From positions 1 to 64,000 of IMG/VR virus record IMGVR_UViG_3300027963_000041: a stretch of DNA of 64,000 nucleotides. The stretch is one strand, 5' to 3'. Source of the DNA: a virus. The notes beneath the pieces are model-generated. The model searched no databases. It was not told where the DNA came from and was given only the letters and a program-made list of their open reading frames with translations. Below, piece by piece: positions 20,473-27,469 of the stretch (position 1 is the first letter of the stretch; each line of letters starts with the position of its first letter). The position numbers and the translations under genes are program-made.

Positions 20473-20628
20473 ATGAGTAGAATGAGTGACCTTATGATTG
20501 AGATTCAAGAAATGTACAGTCGCGGAAGTGATGTGCAAGAAATTTCTAACAGTACCGGTGTGCCAATTCGTTTTGTTCTTGATGCTATTAAACACTTAGA
20601 ACCAGATTTTCTAGAAGAAGAACCATAA
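20473..20628 (+). CDS. Small helix-turn-helix-like protein (51 aa)
   Basis: MSRMSDLMIEIQEMYSRGSD followed by VQEISNSTGVPIRFVLDAIK. The latter reads as a helix-turn-helix of the recombinase/sigma region 4 type (EIS-STGVP-RFV). GGGGGCG precedes the start and the stop overlaps the next ATG. A small DNA-binding regulator is possible. Confidence 0.6.
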   Translation: MSRMSDLMIEIQEMYSRGSDVQEISNSTGVPIRFVLDAIKHLEPDFLEEEP

Positions 20629-21113
20629 TGTATGATTTTATTTTTAATGATCGATATGATAAATCTCTTATACGAATCCTAGATATAATCTGGAAAGACT
20701 TGGACGTTGAAGCGGCTCAAATGCCAGGTAGAACCAAGCAAGAGATTTTTAATAAGATATGCGCCGACTTGAAAGCGAAGAATACCTTTGCTATTCATAA
20801 AGCGGATGTTGTTTTTTATGCGGTGCCTGATAGTCCTTGGGTTGTCAGGCTTCACGTTTTTACTGTAGACGAAGGTGTGTTTGGTCGCGAACGATTAAAC
20901 GCCGCGGCTGAATTGACTAGGTATATATTCCGCAATACTAAAATTGAAAAGATTTACGGAGTGACTGCAAATCGAAAATTTATTGCAATGGCAAAATACT
21001 CTAGATGGAAACCTGGACAGGAAGGTATTCTCACCAAGTCTTTTAAAACAAATGATGGACAATTGATTGATCAATACATGATAAGTGTAAACAGATCGGA
21101 CTTCATGAAATGA
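20628..21113 (+). CDS. Possible GNAT-fold phage protein
   Basis: A 161-residue protein. The middle (VVRLHVFTVDEGVFGRERLNAAAELTRYIF) and TKIEKIYGVTANRKFIAMAKY resemble the acetyl-CoA-binding core and following strand/helix of small acetyltransferase-fold proteins. The usual Q/RxxGxG/A loop is not evident, so catalysis is doubtful. Start overlaps the preceding stop. Confidence 0.55.
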   Translation: MYDFIFNDRYDKSLIRILDIIWKDLDVEAAQMPGRTKQEIFNKICADLKAKNTFAIHKADVVFYAVPDSPWVVRLHVFTVDEGVFGRERLNAAAELTRYIFRNTKIEKIYGVTANRKFIAMAKYSRWKPGQEGILTKSFKTNDGQLIDQYMISVNRSDFMK

Positions 21114-21253
21114 AACTATCACTACATGATCGAATGACAAGATACAATTGGTACCATAAAGCAATCACCCAATTTACAATGCTGGAGTGGTTGGTCGTAT
21201 TTTCTCTTTTTGGTTATTTACTCTATGAAATCCTATCGACAATATTATTTTGA
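21110..21253 (+). CDS. Small membrane protein (47 aa)
   Basis: A polar N-terminus (MKLSLHDRMTRYNWYHKAIT) followed by one hydrophobic segment (WLVVFSLFGYLLYEIL). Start overlaps the previous stop (ATGA). Function unknown. Confidence 0.55.
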   Translation: MKLSLHDRMTRYNWYHKAITQFTMLEWLVVFSLFGYLLYEILSTILF

Positions 21254-21281
21254 ACAAGCGATGGAACAAATTCGCGTTGCA

Positions 21282-21310
21282 TTGACAATGATTTGGCATG
21301 GTGTTATAAT
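21282..21310 (+). promoter_or_regulatory. Consensus sigma70 promoter
   Basis: TTGACA (21282-21287), 17 bases, TATAAT (21305-21310). It lacks the upstream dyad. Starts the unit that runs into PhoH and the exonuclease. Confidence 0.87.
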
Positions 21311-21331
21311 GAATAAAGGACACCACAGTAA

Positions 21332-21577
21332 ATGGAAAAAGAAAACTTAGTTTACAGACTACGCAAACGTGCAGAGATTCGCAGACAAATACCGTCACGC
21401 AAATCTGTGCAAGAAGGTGCGCCTGATCGTATTGCAGATTTGTTAGAAGAAGCCGCAAGTGAAATTGAACGGCTTCATTTGCTTTATGCCGCGGATATGA
21501 TGAGTGATAAGGGCTATAAAGAAGGCACTTTTGAAGAGTATGAAAAATTTAATCGTGAAAGAAACTATCCATTATGA
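21332..21577 (+). CDS. Small helical phage protein
   Basis: An 81-residue charged protein (MEKENLVYRLRKRAEIRRQI...DRIADLLEEAASEIERL), a typical short coiled-coil early phage product. Overlaps the next gene by four bases. Confidence 0.65.
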   Translation: MEKENLVYRLRKRAEIRRQIPSRKSVQEGAPDRIADLLEEAASEIERLHLLYAADMMSDKGYKEGTFEEYEKFNRERNYPL

Positions 21578-22167
21578 ATATCTTTTATCTAGATCGTGAA
21601 CCAAAAACATGTGCAGAAATGCATTGCGACAAACACGTTGTCAAGATGATTATTGAGTATGCACAATTGTTGTCAACCGCACATCGTTTGCTAGATGGCA
21701 CTCAAGATATTGAAAAGCGATATGTGCATGGTTCACTACCTGCGCGTTACCGCCATATCAAAGTATGGAAACACCCAAGCGAATATATGGACAAAGGTTT
21801 GATGCGGGCGTCACATATTAATCACCCATCAAACATATGGGTTCGCGAAAGCAAAGAAAATTATCAATGGCTATGCCAAATGTGGCTATGGCTTATGAAA
21901 GAATATACACATCGTTATGGCAAACATCATGCGTGTGAGAATCGTGTAGAGTATCTGATGGATGCACCTAAAAACATTCCATCGAAAGTGTTTACTGATC
22001 CAACACCTGCCATGCCAGAATACTGCAAAGTGAAAAATGATTCGCTTTCTTCTTATCACAAATACTATATACAAGAGAAAGTTCGCTTTGCTAAGTGGAC
22101 AGCGCGAGAAATGCCCACTTGGTATAAGCAAGGAGTTATAAATGCCGATATACAACTTCCAGCATAA
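21574..22167 (+). CDS. Conserved phage protein (MNIFYLDREPKTCA family, Pyr_excise-like)
   Basis: A 197-residue protein starting MNIFYLDREPKTCAEMHCDK and continuing HVVKMIIEYAQLLSTAHR. This start and the HPSxxW region belong to a phage family sometimes grouped with pyrimidine-dimer DNA glycosylase-like proteins. Repair activity is not demonstrated by what I can see. Overlaps both neighbours. Confidence 0.68.
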   Translation: MNIFYLDREPKTCAEMHCDKHVVKMIIEYAQLLSTAHRLLDGTQDIEKRYVHGSLPARYRHIKVWKHPSEYMDKGLMRASHINHPSNIWVRESKENYQWLCQMWLWLMKEYTHRYGKHHACENRVEYLMDAPKNIPSKVFTDPTPAMPEYCKVKNDSLSSYHKYYIQEKVRFAKWTAREMPTWYKQGVINADIQLPA

Positions 22168-22378
22168 AGAGACTGGTGAGATTATAGAAAAGATGATGAA
22201 AATTAGTGATAGGGAAGAGTTCCTAAAAGAACATCCCGAATATGAGAGCGTGATTTTAGCCGCACCAAGTTTAGGTGATCCAGTACGTTTAGGGCTCCGT
22301 AAACCTGATGCAGGATTTAGAGAGGTTCTGCAAAAGGCAAAAGCGGCTCACCCTAGAGGTAACATCAATACATTCTGA
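22142..22378 (+). CDS. T4-like small protein (MPIYNFQHKETGE type)
   Basis: A 78-residue protein. MPIYNFQHKETGEIIEKMMKI resembles the start of FmdB-type zinc ribbons, but the Cys pairs are absent. It overlaps the preceding gene by 26 bases; AAGGAG precedes the start. Frequent in T4-like phages; function unknown. Confidence 0.68.
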   Translation: MPIYNFQHKETGEIIEKMMKISDREEFLKEHPEYESVILAAPSLGDPVRLGLRKPDAGFREVLQKAKAAHPRGNINTF

Positions 22379-22413
22379 AAAGGTGCGCCGATCAATTATT
22401 ACAAGGGTATCAC

Positions 22414-23169
22414 ATGGCGCGAAAAAGTGTTGCAAACACAGAACCAGAATTTCACTCAAGGCAACTTAAAACTATCAATAACTCACTCAAAGTAAGATTA
22501 GATGATCTAAAAACCTTTCAACCATTAACAGACAACCAAAAAGCATTTTTCGATTCATACAAGCGAGGAGATTACTTTATAGCATTACATGGTGTCGCAG
22601 GTACCGGTAAAACTTTCTGTGCTTTGTATAAAGCATTAGAAGAGGTACTTGATAAAGCAAACCCATTCAAAAGAATTATTATTGTTCGTTCCGCAGTACC
22701 GTCAAGAGAAGTAGGACATTTGCCTGGTGACCTTGATGAGAAGACAGAGATTTATCGTCAGCCATATCGTCAAATTTGCGAAACTCTTTTCGGAAGAAAA
22801 GATGCATACGATAGGTTAGAAGAGCAAGGTTTTGTAGAATTCATTTCCACATCGTTTATTCGTGGTATGAGTTTTGATGATGCAATTATTCTAGTTGATG
22901 AAATGCAAAATTTAACGTATGAGGAAATTGATACAGTCATGACGCGAGTAGGTTATCGTTCCAAGATCATTTGGTGCGGTGATTATCGCCAAACAGACTT
23001 AAACAAGAAACGTAATGACATGAGCGGCATTCTAAAATTCTTTGACATTGCACATCATATGGCATCGTTCACAAGAATTGAATTTACTGTAAATGATATT
23101 GTTCGTTCCTCTCTAGTAAAAGACTACATATTAGCGAAGATTAAATATGAAGACAATATTGAAAAGTGA
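22414..23169 (+). CDS. phoH: PhoH-like ATPase
   Basis: A 251-residue P-loop protein: Walker A GVAGTGKT at residues 60-67, VRSAVPSREVGHLPGDLDEK, then Walker B AIILVDEMQN and a sensor IIWCGDYRQTDL. These are the core motifs of PhoH-family ATPases, carried by many T4-like phages. It hydrolyses ATP; an RNA-linked or phosphate-stress role is debated. The DNA upstream (22379-22413) is short; transcription probably comes from the 21282 promoter. Confidence 0.92.
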   Translation: MARKSVANTEPEFHSRQLKTINNSLKVRLDDLKTFQPLTDNQKAFFDSYKRGDYFIALHGVAGTGKTFCALYKALEEVLDKANPFKRIIIVRSAVPSREVGHLPGDLDEKTEIYRQPYRQICETLFGRKDAYDRLEEQGFVEFISTSFIRGMSFDDAIILVDEMQNLTYEEIDTVMTRVGYRSKIIWCGDYRQTDLNKKRNDMSGILKFFDIAHHMASFTRIEFTVNDIVRSSLVKDYILAKIKYEDNIEK

Positions 23170-23175
23170 AATAAA

Positions 23176-23838
23176 ATGTTTACCCATGAACTTGTTGAGT
23201 TAACGCCACTATCAACCACAACGATAGACGGCAAGCGACATTATCAAACGCCCGATGGAAATGTATATCCATCGGTCACCACAATCACATCCCTACACGG
23301 CAAAGAAGGAATTCTTGAGTGGCGCAAACGTGTAGGCGAAGAAGAAGCAAATAAAATCTCAAACAAAGCCGCAACCCGCGGCACCAGAGTCCACAAACTT
23401 TGCGAAGACTACCTCAATAACGAACTATCATTTGAAGGTGCGATGCCCAACAGTATCGCATTGTTCAAACAAATGCAACCATTTCTCGACAAGTACATTG
23501 GTAAAGTGTATGGTATTGAATGTCCATTGTATTCACATCACCTGCGCGTAGCAGGCAAGAGTGACTGTATTGCACAGTTTGATGGTAAGAACGCAGTTGT
23601 GGATTTTAAAACAGCAAACAAACCAAAACAAGAACATTGGATTCAAAACTACTTTATGCAATGTGCGGCTTATGCTGTAGCATTTGAAGAGAGAACTAAA
23701 ATATCGATTCCTCGCATTGCGATTGTAGTTGCAGTTGAAGGTGACAGCCCGCAACTTTTTATAAAGAAGCGTGACGATTATATTGATATGTTTATTTCTT
23801 ATAGGAAACAGTATGATGAACAATTACTACTTGGATGA
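23176..23838 (+). CDS. PD-(D/E)XK exonuclease
   Basis: A 220-residue protein. PSVTTITSLHG, TRGTRVHKLCEDYL (conserved His), VAGKSDCIAQFDGKNAVVDFKTANK supplying the Asp and D-x-K active site, and a Q-containing helix (MQCAAYAVAFE). This is the RecB/MGME1-like exonuclease fold seen in T4-like phages. It probably trims DNA in recombination or host DNA breakdown. Confidence 0.85.
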   Translation: MFTHELVELTPLSTTTIDGKRHYQTPDGNVYPSVTTITSLHGKEGILEWRKRVGEEEANKISNKAATRGTRVHKLCEDYLNNELSFEGAMPNSIALFKQMQPFLDKYIGKVYGIECPLYSHHLRVAGKSDCIAQFDGKNAVVDFKTANKPKQEHWIQNYFMQCAAYAVAFEERTKISIPRIAIVVAVEGDSPQLFIKKRDDYIDMFISYRKQYDEQLLLG

Positions 23839-24106
23839 AAAGCACAAAGAGATTATGAGTATTGCACAGGAAGAATGTGCAGAGGTGATTCAAGCCATCA
23901 GCAAAATTTTTAGATTCGGATTAGATGAATCATTCGAAGGTAGAACAAATCGCGAAAGATTGACAAGTGAACTCGGCGATCTTCAATGCATGATTACACT
24001 ACTTAAACAATATGAAGTGGTTGATGATTTTAAAGTGCATCAAGCCGAACTTGTAAAAAGAACTCGCCTTAGCAAGTGGTCAAACATTTTCACCGAGGTG
24101 CAATAG
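23813..24106 (+). CDS. MazG-like nucleotide pyrophosphohydrolase
   Basis: A 97-98-residue all-helical protein: EIMSIAQEECAEVIQAISKI (E-x-x-E metal-binding helix) and RLTSELGDLQCMITLL (ExxD helix). These are the two metal-binding helices of MazG/phosphoribosyl-ATP pyrophosphohydrolase-like enzymes. Likely hydrolyses an NTP or (p)ppGpp-like nucleotide. Start 23813 or 23816; it overlaps the exonuclease gene by 26 bases. Confidence 0.8.
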   Translation: MMNNYYLDEKHKEIMSIAQEECAEVIQAISKIFRFGLDESFEGRTNRERLTSELGDLQCMITLLKQYEVVDDFKVHQAELVKRTRLSKWSNIFTEVQ

Positions 24107-24124
24107 TAATTGTGCGCTAAATAT

Positions 24125-24192
24125 TAAGATGACTGTATGAAGTTAACCGAAAGGTGTTCTGGACGGGGGTGCGAATCCCCCCACCTCCACCA
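24125..24192 (+). ncRNA. ssrA: Permuted tmRNA, acceptor (3') piece
   Basis: GGAC, then a perfect T-stem GGGGG/CCCCC around loop TGCGAAT, then CACCTCC-ACCA (24182-24192). CACCTCC pairs with GGGGGTG at 24271-24277 (one G-U), building the acceptor stem with the downstream coding piece. GTTAACC (24142-24148) and TGTA (24134-24137) pair with GGTAAC (24292-24297) and TACG (24301-24304), forming helix P2. The acceptor part thus precedes the coding part, as in circularly permuted tmRNA genes. The 5' boundary is approximate. Confidence 0.85.
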
Positions 24193-24270
24193 AAAACGCA
24201 TCTGCCAGTCGCTCTGGTTGTATGGTACTATTCTAGAAATGAGGTTCAAGTCCTTTGGTGCGTTTTTGAT
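24193..24270 (+). other. tmRNA internal spacer, tRNA-like hairpin
   Basis: Between the CCA of the acceptor piece and the mature 5' G of the coding piece. AAAACGCATC (24193-24202) pairs with GGTGCGTTTT (24257-24266). Inside are a CCAG/CTGG arm and a T-arm-like GGTTCAAGTCC, but no acceptable anticodon arm. Expected to be removed during processing; the tRNA-like form could recruit RNase P or RNase Z. Confidence 0.65.
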
Positions 24271-24500
24271 GGGGGTGCATAGTTTCGACAGGGTAACAAG
24301 TACGAAGATGGACAGTCCGGTAGATGACGACCGTAAATCGCATAAAAAAAGTAAACGCAAACGATGAAAAGTTCGCATTGGCAGCCTAAACGCTGACTAG
24401 GGTTTCGGTGAGTTTCCTCGTAACAGAATAACTCACCACTAATTTTGGATAGTTGTAATCTGCGGCAACACCCGTTAGGCAGACCTAACTTTGGATTGCT
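24271..24500 (+). ncRNA. ssrA: Permuted tmRNA, coding piece with tag ANDEKFALAA
   Basis: Begins GGGGGTGCATAGTTTCGACA, the conserved tmRNA 5' end with the D-arm-like TTTCGACAG. The resume frame at 24357-24389 encodes ANDEKFALAA and TAA, matching proteobacterial tags such as E. coli ANDENYALAA. Downstream hairpins GGTGAGTT/AACTCACC (24407-24437) and GTTAGG/CCTAAC (24474-24489) are candidates for the later helices and pseudoknots. tmRNA rescues stalled ribosomes and tags the product for ClpXP. The 3' boundary is uncertain. Confidence 0.92.
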
Positions 24501-24554
24501 TTATGATAACGAACCGAAATGATTTTTAATTTTTTAACCTCTAAGGGGAATTTT

Positions 24555-24752
24555 ATGAAATATGTTATTGCAACTATCGTATCACTTTTCGCAACTATCG
24601 CTATGGCACAGCCAGCAAAGCAACCTGAACCAACTCCTCCTGCTAAAGTAGCAGAAGCGAAGAAGGAAGCACCTAAGGCTGAGGCTCCAAAGGCTGAAGC
24701 AAAGAAGGCTGACGCTAAGAAAGACGAAAAGAAAGAAGCACCTAAGAAGTAA
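24555..24752 (+). CDS. Exported Ala/Lys-rich small protein
   Basis: A 65-residue protein with signal peptide MKYVIATIVSLFATIAMAQ and a mature part almost entirely Ala, Lys, Pro and Glu in repeats (KKEAPKAEAPKAEAKKADAKK). AAGGGGA precedes the start, and a terminator follows. Disordered, periplasmic; could bind the cell wall or act as a lysis or spacer protein. No homologue recognised. Confidence 0.7.
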   Translation: MKYVIATIVSLFATIAMAQPAKQPEPTPPAKVAEAKKEAPKAEAPKAEAKKADAKKDEKKEAPKK

Positions 24753-24789
24753 TTAAATAAGGGTCTTACCAATTCCCCTCAAGAATTGG

Positions 24790-24831
24790 AAGCCAATCTT
24801 ATCACGCAGTAGGATTGGCTTTTCTTTTTTT
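24790..24831 (+). terminator. Rho-independent terminator
   Basis: AAGCCAATC (24790-24798) pairs with GATTGGCTT (24813-24821), followed by a T-rich run to 24831. A second hairpin CCAATTC/GAATTGG (24769-24789) stacks just upstream. Confidence 0.85.
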
Positions 24832-24853
24832 GCGTAATCTAAAGGAGACTAGT

Positions 24854-25894
24854 ATGGAGTTTTTAACTCTTGCCTTGTTCAAAGGCATTTCATACCTCTG
24901 GATGTTATTCTTCATTATGATAATTGCGGGACTAGCGAAACAATATGAATTGTTCGCCCCTGCCTATTCCTATGTTAAGAATACATTCAGGTCTAATAGA
25001 TTTGTAGTTGCCCTACTGAGTGCAATCGGTGGCGTTCTTCCTATCGAAGGTCGCGTTACCGTGAGTGCAGGTCTTCTTGATACTGTGGCTCCAAAAGAGA
25101 CAGAGAGTAGAAAGAAGTTGGGCATCGTGGACTATCTAGCGACACACCACTATTACATGTGGTCACCGTTAGAGAAAACCGTGATACTTCCTATTGCCGC
25201 ATTTGGCTTAGCCTATAGTGCGTTTATATGGATGATTGCACCTCTATTGGTAGTGAGTTTGGCTTTCATTACTTTCTATATCTGGACACAGATTAAGGAA
25301 GAAGAAATTCCAATCACACCAGGTCGATTCAAACTGAGTTCGGTCATAAGAAACGTAGTGCCAATGGTAGTAGCAATTACTGCTTACGCTACGGGTGTTG
25401 CTGATCACACTTGGTGTTTTGGCTTACTTGCTTTATATTATGTGTTTATCACACAACAATGGGATCCAAAGAAACTACTTGGTTATATCAAGTGGGATGT
25501 GATTGCAATTGTTGCCTTTGTGATTGTGCTAGGTAACTTCCTCAAATCATACGATAGTGCATTTGCGGCATTCATCAAAGGTAGTATGCTCGACCCTACT
25601 ACATTTGTTGGTATGCTAATTATTTCTATTGTAGGTTTTGTTGCAAGTTTTCTGATGGGTAGTTCTGGTAAATTTATTGCGCTTGCAGTCATTATGTCTC
25701 AAGTGTTTGGACTTCAATATTTCTTGTGGTTCTTTGCAATTGACTACGCTGGCTATTTACTCAGTCCAACACACAAATGTGTGATGATAGGAAATTCCTA
25801 TTTCGGAACGCCACTTGGCGTGTATTATAAAGCACTCGGTATTTGGGCGCTATTGCTCATTACTACCGCAGGGCTATTTACATTTATTCTATAA
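24854..25894 (+). CDS. DUF401-like integral membrane transporter
   Basis: A 346-residue protein with about ten hydrophobic segments. Conserved loops are GGVLPIEGRVTVSAGLLDT, HHYYMWSPLEKTVILPIA and, near the end, YLLSPTHKCVMIGNSYFGTP. These match the two-fold repeated layout of DUF401 membrane proteins (ion-transporter-like). Substrate unknown. AAAGGAG precedes the start at 24854; the longer frame from 24815 runs through the terminator. A full-size permease is unusual phage cargo and suggests host-metabolism modulation. Confidence 0.7.
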   Translation: MEFLTLALFKGISYLWMLFFIMIIAGLAKQYELFAPAYSYVKNTFRSNRFVVALLSAIGGVLPIEGRVTVSAGLLDTVAPKETESRKKLGIVDYLATHHYYMWSPLEKTVILPIAAFGLAYSAFIWMIAPLLVVSLAFITFYIWTQIKEEEIPITPGRFKLSSVIRNVVPMVVAITAYATGVADHTWCFGLLALYYVFITQQWDPKKLLGYIKWDVIAIVAFVIVLGNFLKSYDSAFAAFIKGSMLDPTTFVGMLIISIVGFVASFLMGSSGKFIALAVIMSQVFGLQYFLWFFAIDYAGYLLSPTHKCVMIGNSYFGTPLGVYYKALGIWALLLITTAGLFTFIL

Positions 25895-25970
25895 AACAGA
25901 TATATAATAGAGAGTTTCCGGAACTCTTCAAAACCGGATTTTATTAACACACACAAAAAGGAGACACACT

Positions 25971-26183
25971 ATGTCTAAAACACCTTATGAAATTCGTCTT
26001 GAACTTTTGAAGATGGCACAGGATCAATTGAACCAACGCTACTATCAAAAAGCGGACCACGTTCGACACAACTCATCCATCAAAAATGAACAGGTAAATC
26101 TAACAGAGATTCCTGAATTTCCAACGACAAAAGAAATTTTGCTCGAAGCGGATGTGCTAAAGACCTTTATTGATAAGCAGTAA
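25971..26183 (+). CDS. Small conserved T4-like phage protein
   Basis: A 70-residue protein: MSKTPYEIRLELLKMAQDQL, then a polar linker and TKEILLEADVLKTFID. This bipartite pattern is shared by small proteins in T4-like marine and freshwater phages. Function unknown. AAAAGGAGA precedes the start. A hairpin GAGTT/AACTC (25911-25925) lies upstream. Confidence 0.72.
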   Translation: MSKTPYEIRLELLKMAQDQLNQRYYQKADHVRHNSSIKNEQVNLTEIPEFPTTKEILLEADVLKTFIDKQ

Positions 26184-26184
26184 A

Positions 26185-26222
26185 GATTAGAGTTTTGCCA
26201 GTTGGACTCTAATCAACTGGCA
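26185..26222 (+). promoter_or_regulatory. Two interleaved, mutually exclusive RNA hairpins
   Basis: GATTAGAGT (26185-26193) pairs with ACTCTAATC (26206-26214). TGCCAGTTG (26196-26204) pairs with CAACTGGCA (26214-26222). The strands interleave with no linker for a stable pseudoknot, so the RNA should choose one 9-bp hairpin or the other. It lies 18 bases before the next start codon, the position of a translational switch. Confidence 0.7.
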
Positions 26223-26240
26223 CTTATTAAAGGATACATC

Positions 26241-26825
26241 ATGAGCAAAGAAACAGGCAAATCAACTTTACGCAGATTCCACGACATTCGCTTTTCTACG
26301 CGATACTTTATTGGTAATGGCATCGACATTGGTGCTGGTGACGATCCACTCTCAGACTACTCAGAATTCTTCCCACTCATTAAATCATTACGCCCTTGGG
26401 ATATGCCAGATGGCGATGCACAATTTATGCATGGCGTAAAAGATGACACATATGACTTTGTACATTCAAGTCATTGTTTAGAACATGTTCGCGATCCAAA
26501 AGTTACACTCGGCAACTGGATTCGCATTTGCAAACCAGGCGGCTATCTTGTTCTTGTTATACCAGACGAAGACTTATACGAACAAGGCGTTTTTCCATCC
26601 ACATTCAATGGCGCACATCTATGGACATATACCATTAAGAAGAATGCATCGTGGTGTGACAGGTCGGTAAATGTGTTCGATTTATTATCAAATTTTGTTG
26701 ACAAAGTACAAGTAAATAAAGTAGAATTACTAGATGCAACATTTCGATATAACAAACCTAGGTTCGATCAAACTGATAAATCATTCGGTGATTGTGCCAT
26801 AGAAATAATTCTCAAGAAACTATGA
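26241..26825 (+). CDS. SAM-dependent methyltransferase (type 11-like)
   Basis: A 194-residue protein with motif I IDIGAGDDPLSD, acidic motif DMPDGDAQF, TYDFVHSSHCLEHVRDPKVTL and the post-motif KPGGYLVLVIPDEDLYE. This is a Rossmann-fold methyltransferase of the kind found in surface-sugar clusters. It heads the sugar cassette, so a sugar or glycan target is inferred. AAAGGATACATC precedes the start at 26241. Confidence 0.8.
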   Translation: MSKETGKSTLRRFHDIRFSTRYFIGNGIDIGAGDDPLSDYSEFFPLIKSLRPWDMPDGDAQFMHGVKDDTYDFVHSSHCLEHVRDPKVTLGNWIRICKPGGYLVLVIPDEDLYEQGVFPSTFNGAHLWTYTIKKNASWCDRSVNVFDLLSNFVDKVQVNKVELLDATFRYNKPRFDQTDKSFGDCAIEIILKKL

Positions 26826-27469
26826 CAATCGCTTTACAATGCTCATATGATATAGGCTATGCAAGTCTTGGCGATTTGACATGGCACAAAAACAAATACA
26901 AGTACTGTGCAAAACACGGCTATACACCGCGGGAGTTTGTGTATAAAGATGCGCCAGTAGCACATGGCTTTATGAAAATGTTTAACTTGCGCGAATTGCT
27001 ACGAGAAAAACATGAATGGGTGTGGGCAACTGGTTGTGATTCAATGATCACTAATATGACTGTTAAGTTAGAAGATATTGTAGATAACAATTATCATCTT
27101 ATTATTGCTACAGATCAAAATGGATTAAACGCAGATAGTTTTTTGATTCGTAATTCTGAAGAAGGTCGATACTACATTGATTATATTCTAAGTGGCATTG
27201 ATACATATCGCAGTCATCCTTGGGTAGAACAACAAGCAATGATTGATTGCTTTGATAAATTTAAAGACATTACAAAGGTTGTACCTCAACGAACATTCAA
27301 TTCATACAACTACGATTTTTATCCACATTGCCCAAAGCCAAACTTAGATAAACTAGGAACAGATGGCAATTGGCAGGTTGGAGACTTTCTTATACATTGG
27401 CCTGGTCAATCTCTAGAGAGAAGAATCAAACATTTTGAACGATACTCACAAAGCATAATTTATGATTGA
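26822..27469 (+). CDS. GT34-like glycosyltransferase (GMA12/MNN10 type)
   Basis: A 215-residue protein. KYKYCAKHGYTPREF, WVWATGCDSMITNMTVKLED (DxD-like GCDS), ATDQNGLNADSFLIRNSEEG and HWPGQ match small galactosyl/mannosyl transferases of the GMA12/MNN10 type. It probably transfers a hexose to a phage or host glycan. Start overlaps the methyltransferase stop (ATGA). Confidence 0.75.
   Translation: MTIALQCSYDIGYASLGDLTWHKNKYKYCAKHGYTPREFVYKDAPVAHGFMKMFNLRELLREKHEWVWATGCDSMITNMTVKLEDIVDNNYHLIIATDQNGLNADSFLIRNSEEGRYYIDYILSGIDTYRSHPWVEQQAMIDCFDKFKDITKVVPQRTFNSYNYDFYPHCPKPNLDKLGTDGNWQVGDFLIHWPGQSLERRIKHFERYSQSIIYD

Noticed and set aside
21225-21350. 41-residue frame between 21110 and 21332
   Set aside because: It spans a consensus promoter and overlaps both neighbouring genes; no supporting features.
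24137-24367. 76-residue frame over the tmRNA
   Set aside because: It runs through both tmRNA pieces, which have strong structural support.
26185-26222. Stable H-type pseudoknot
   Set aside because: The third loop would have zero nucleotides across a 9-bp stem, so the two stems cannot both form completely; alternative hairpins fit better.
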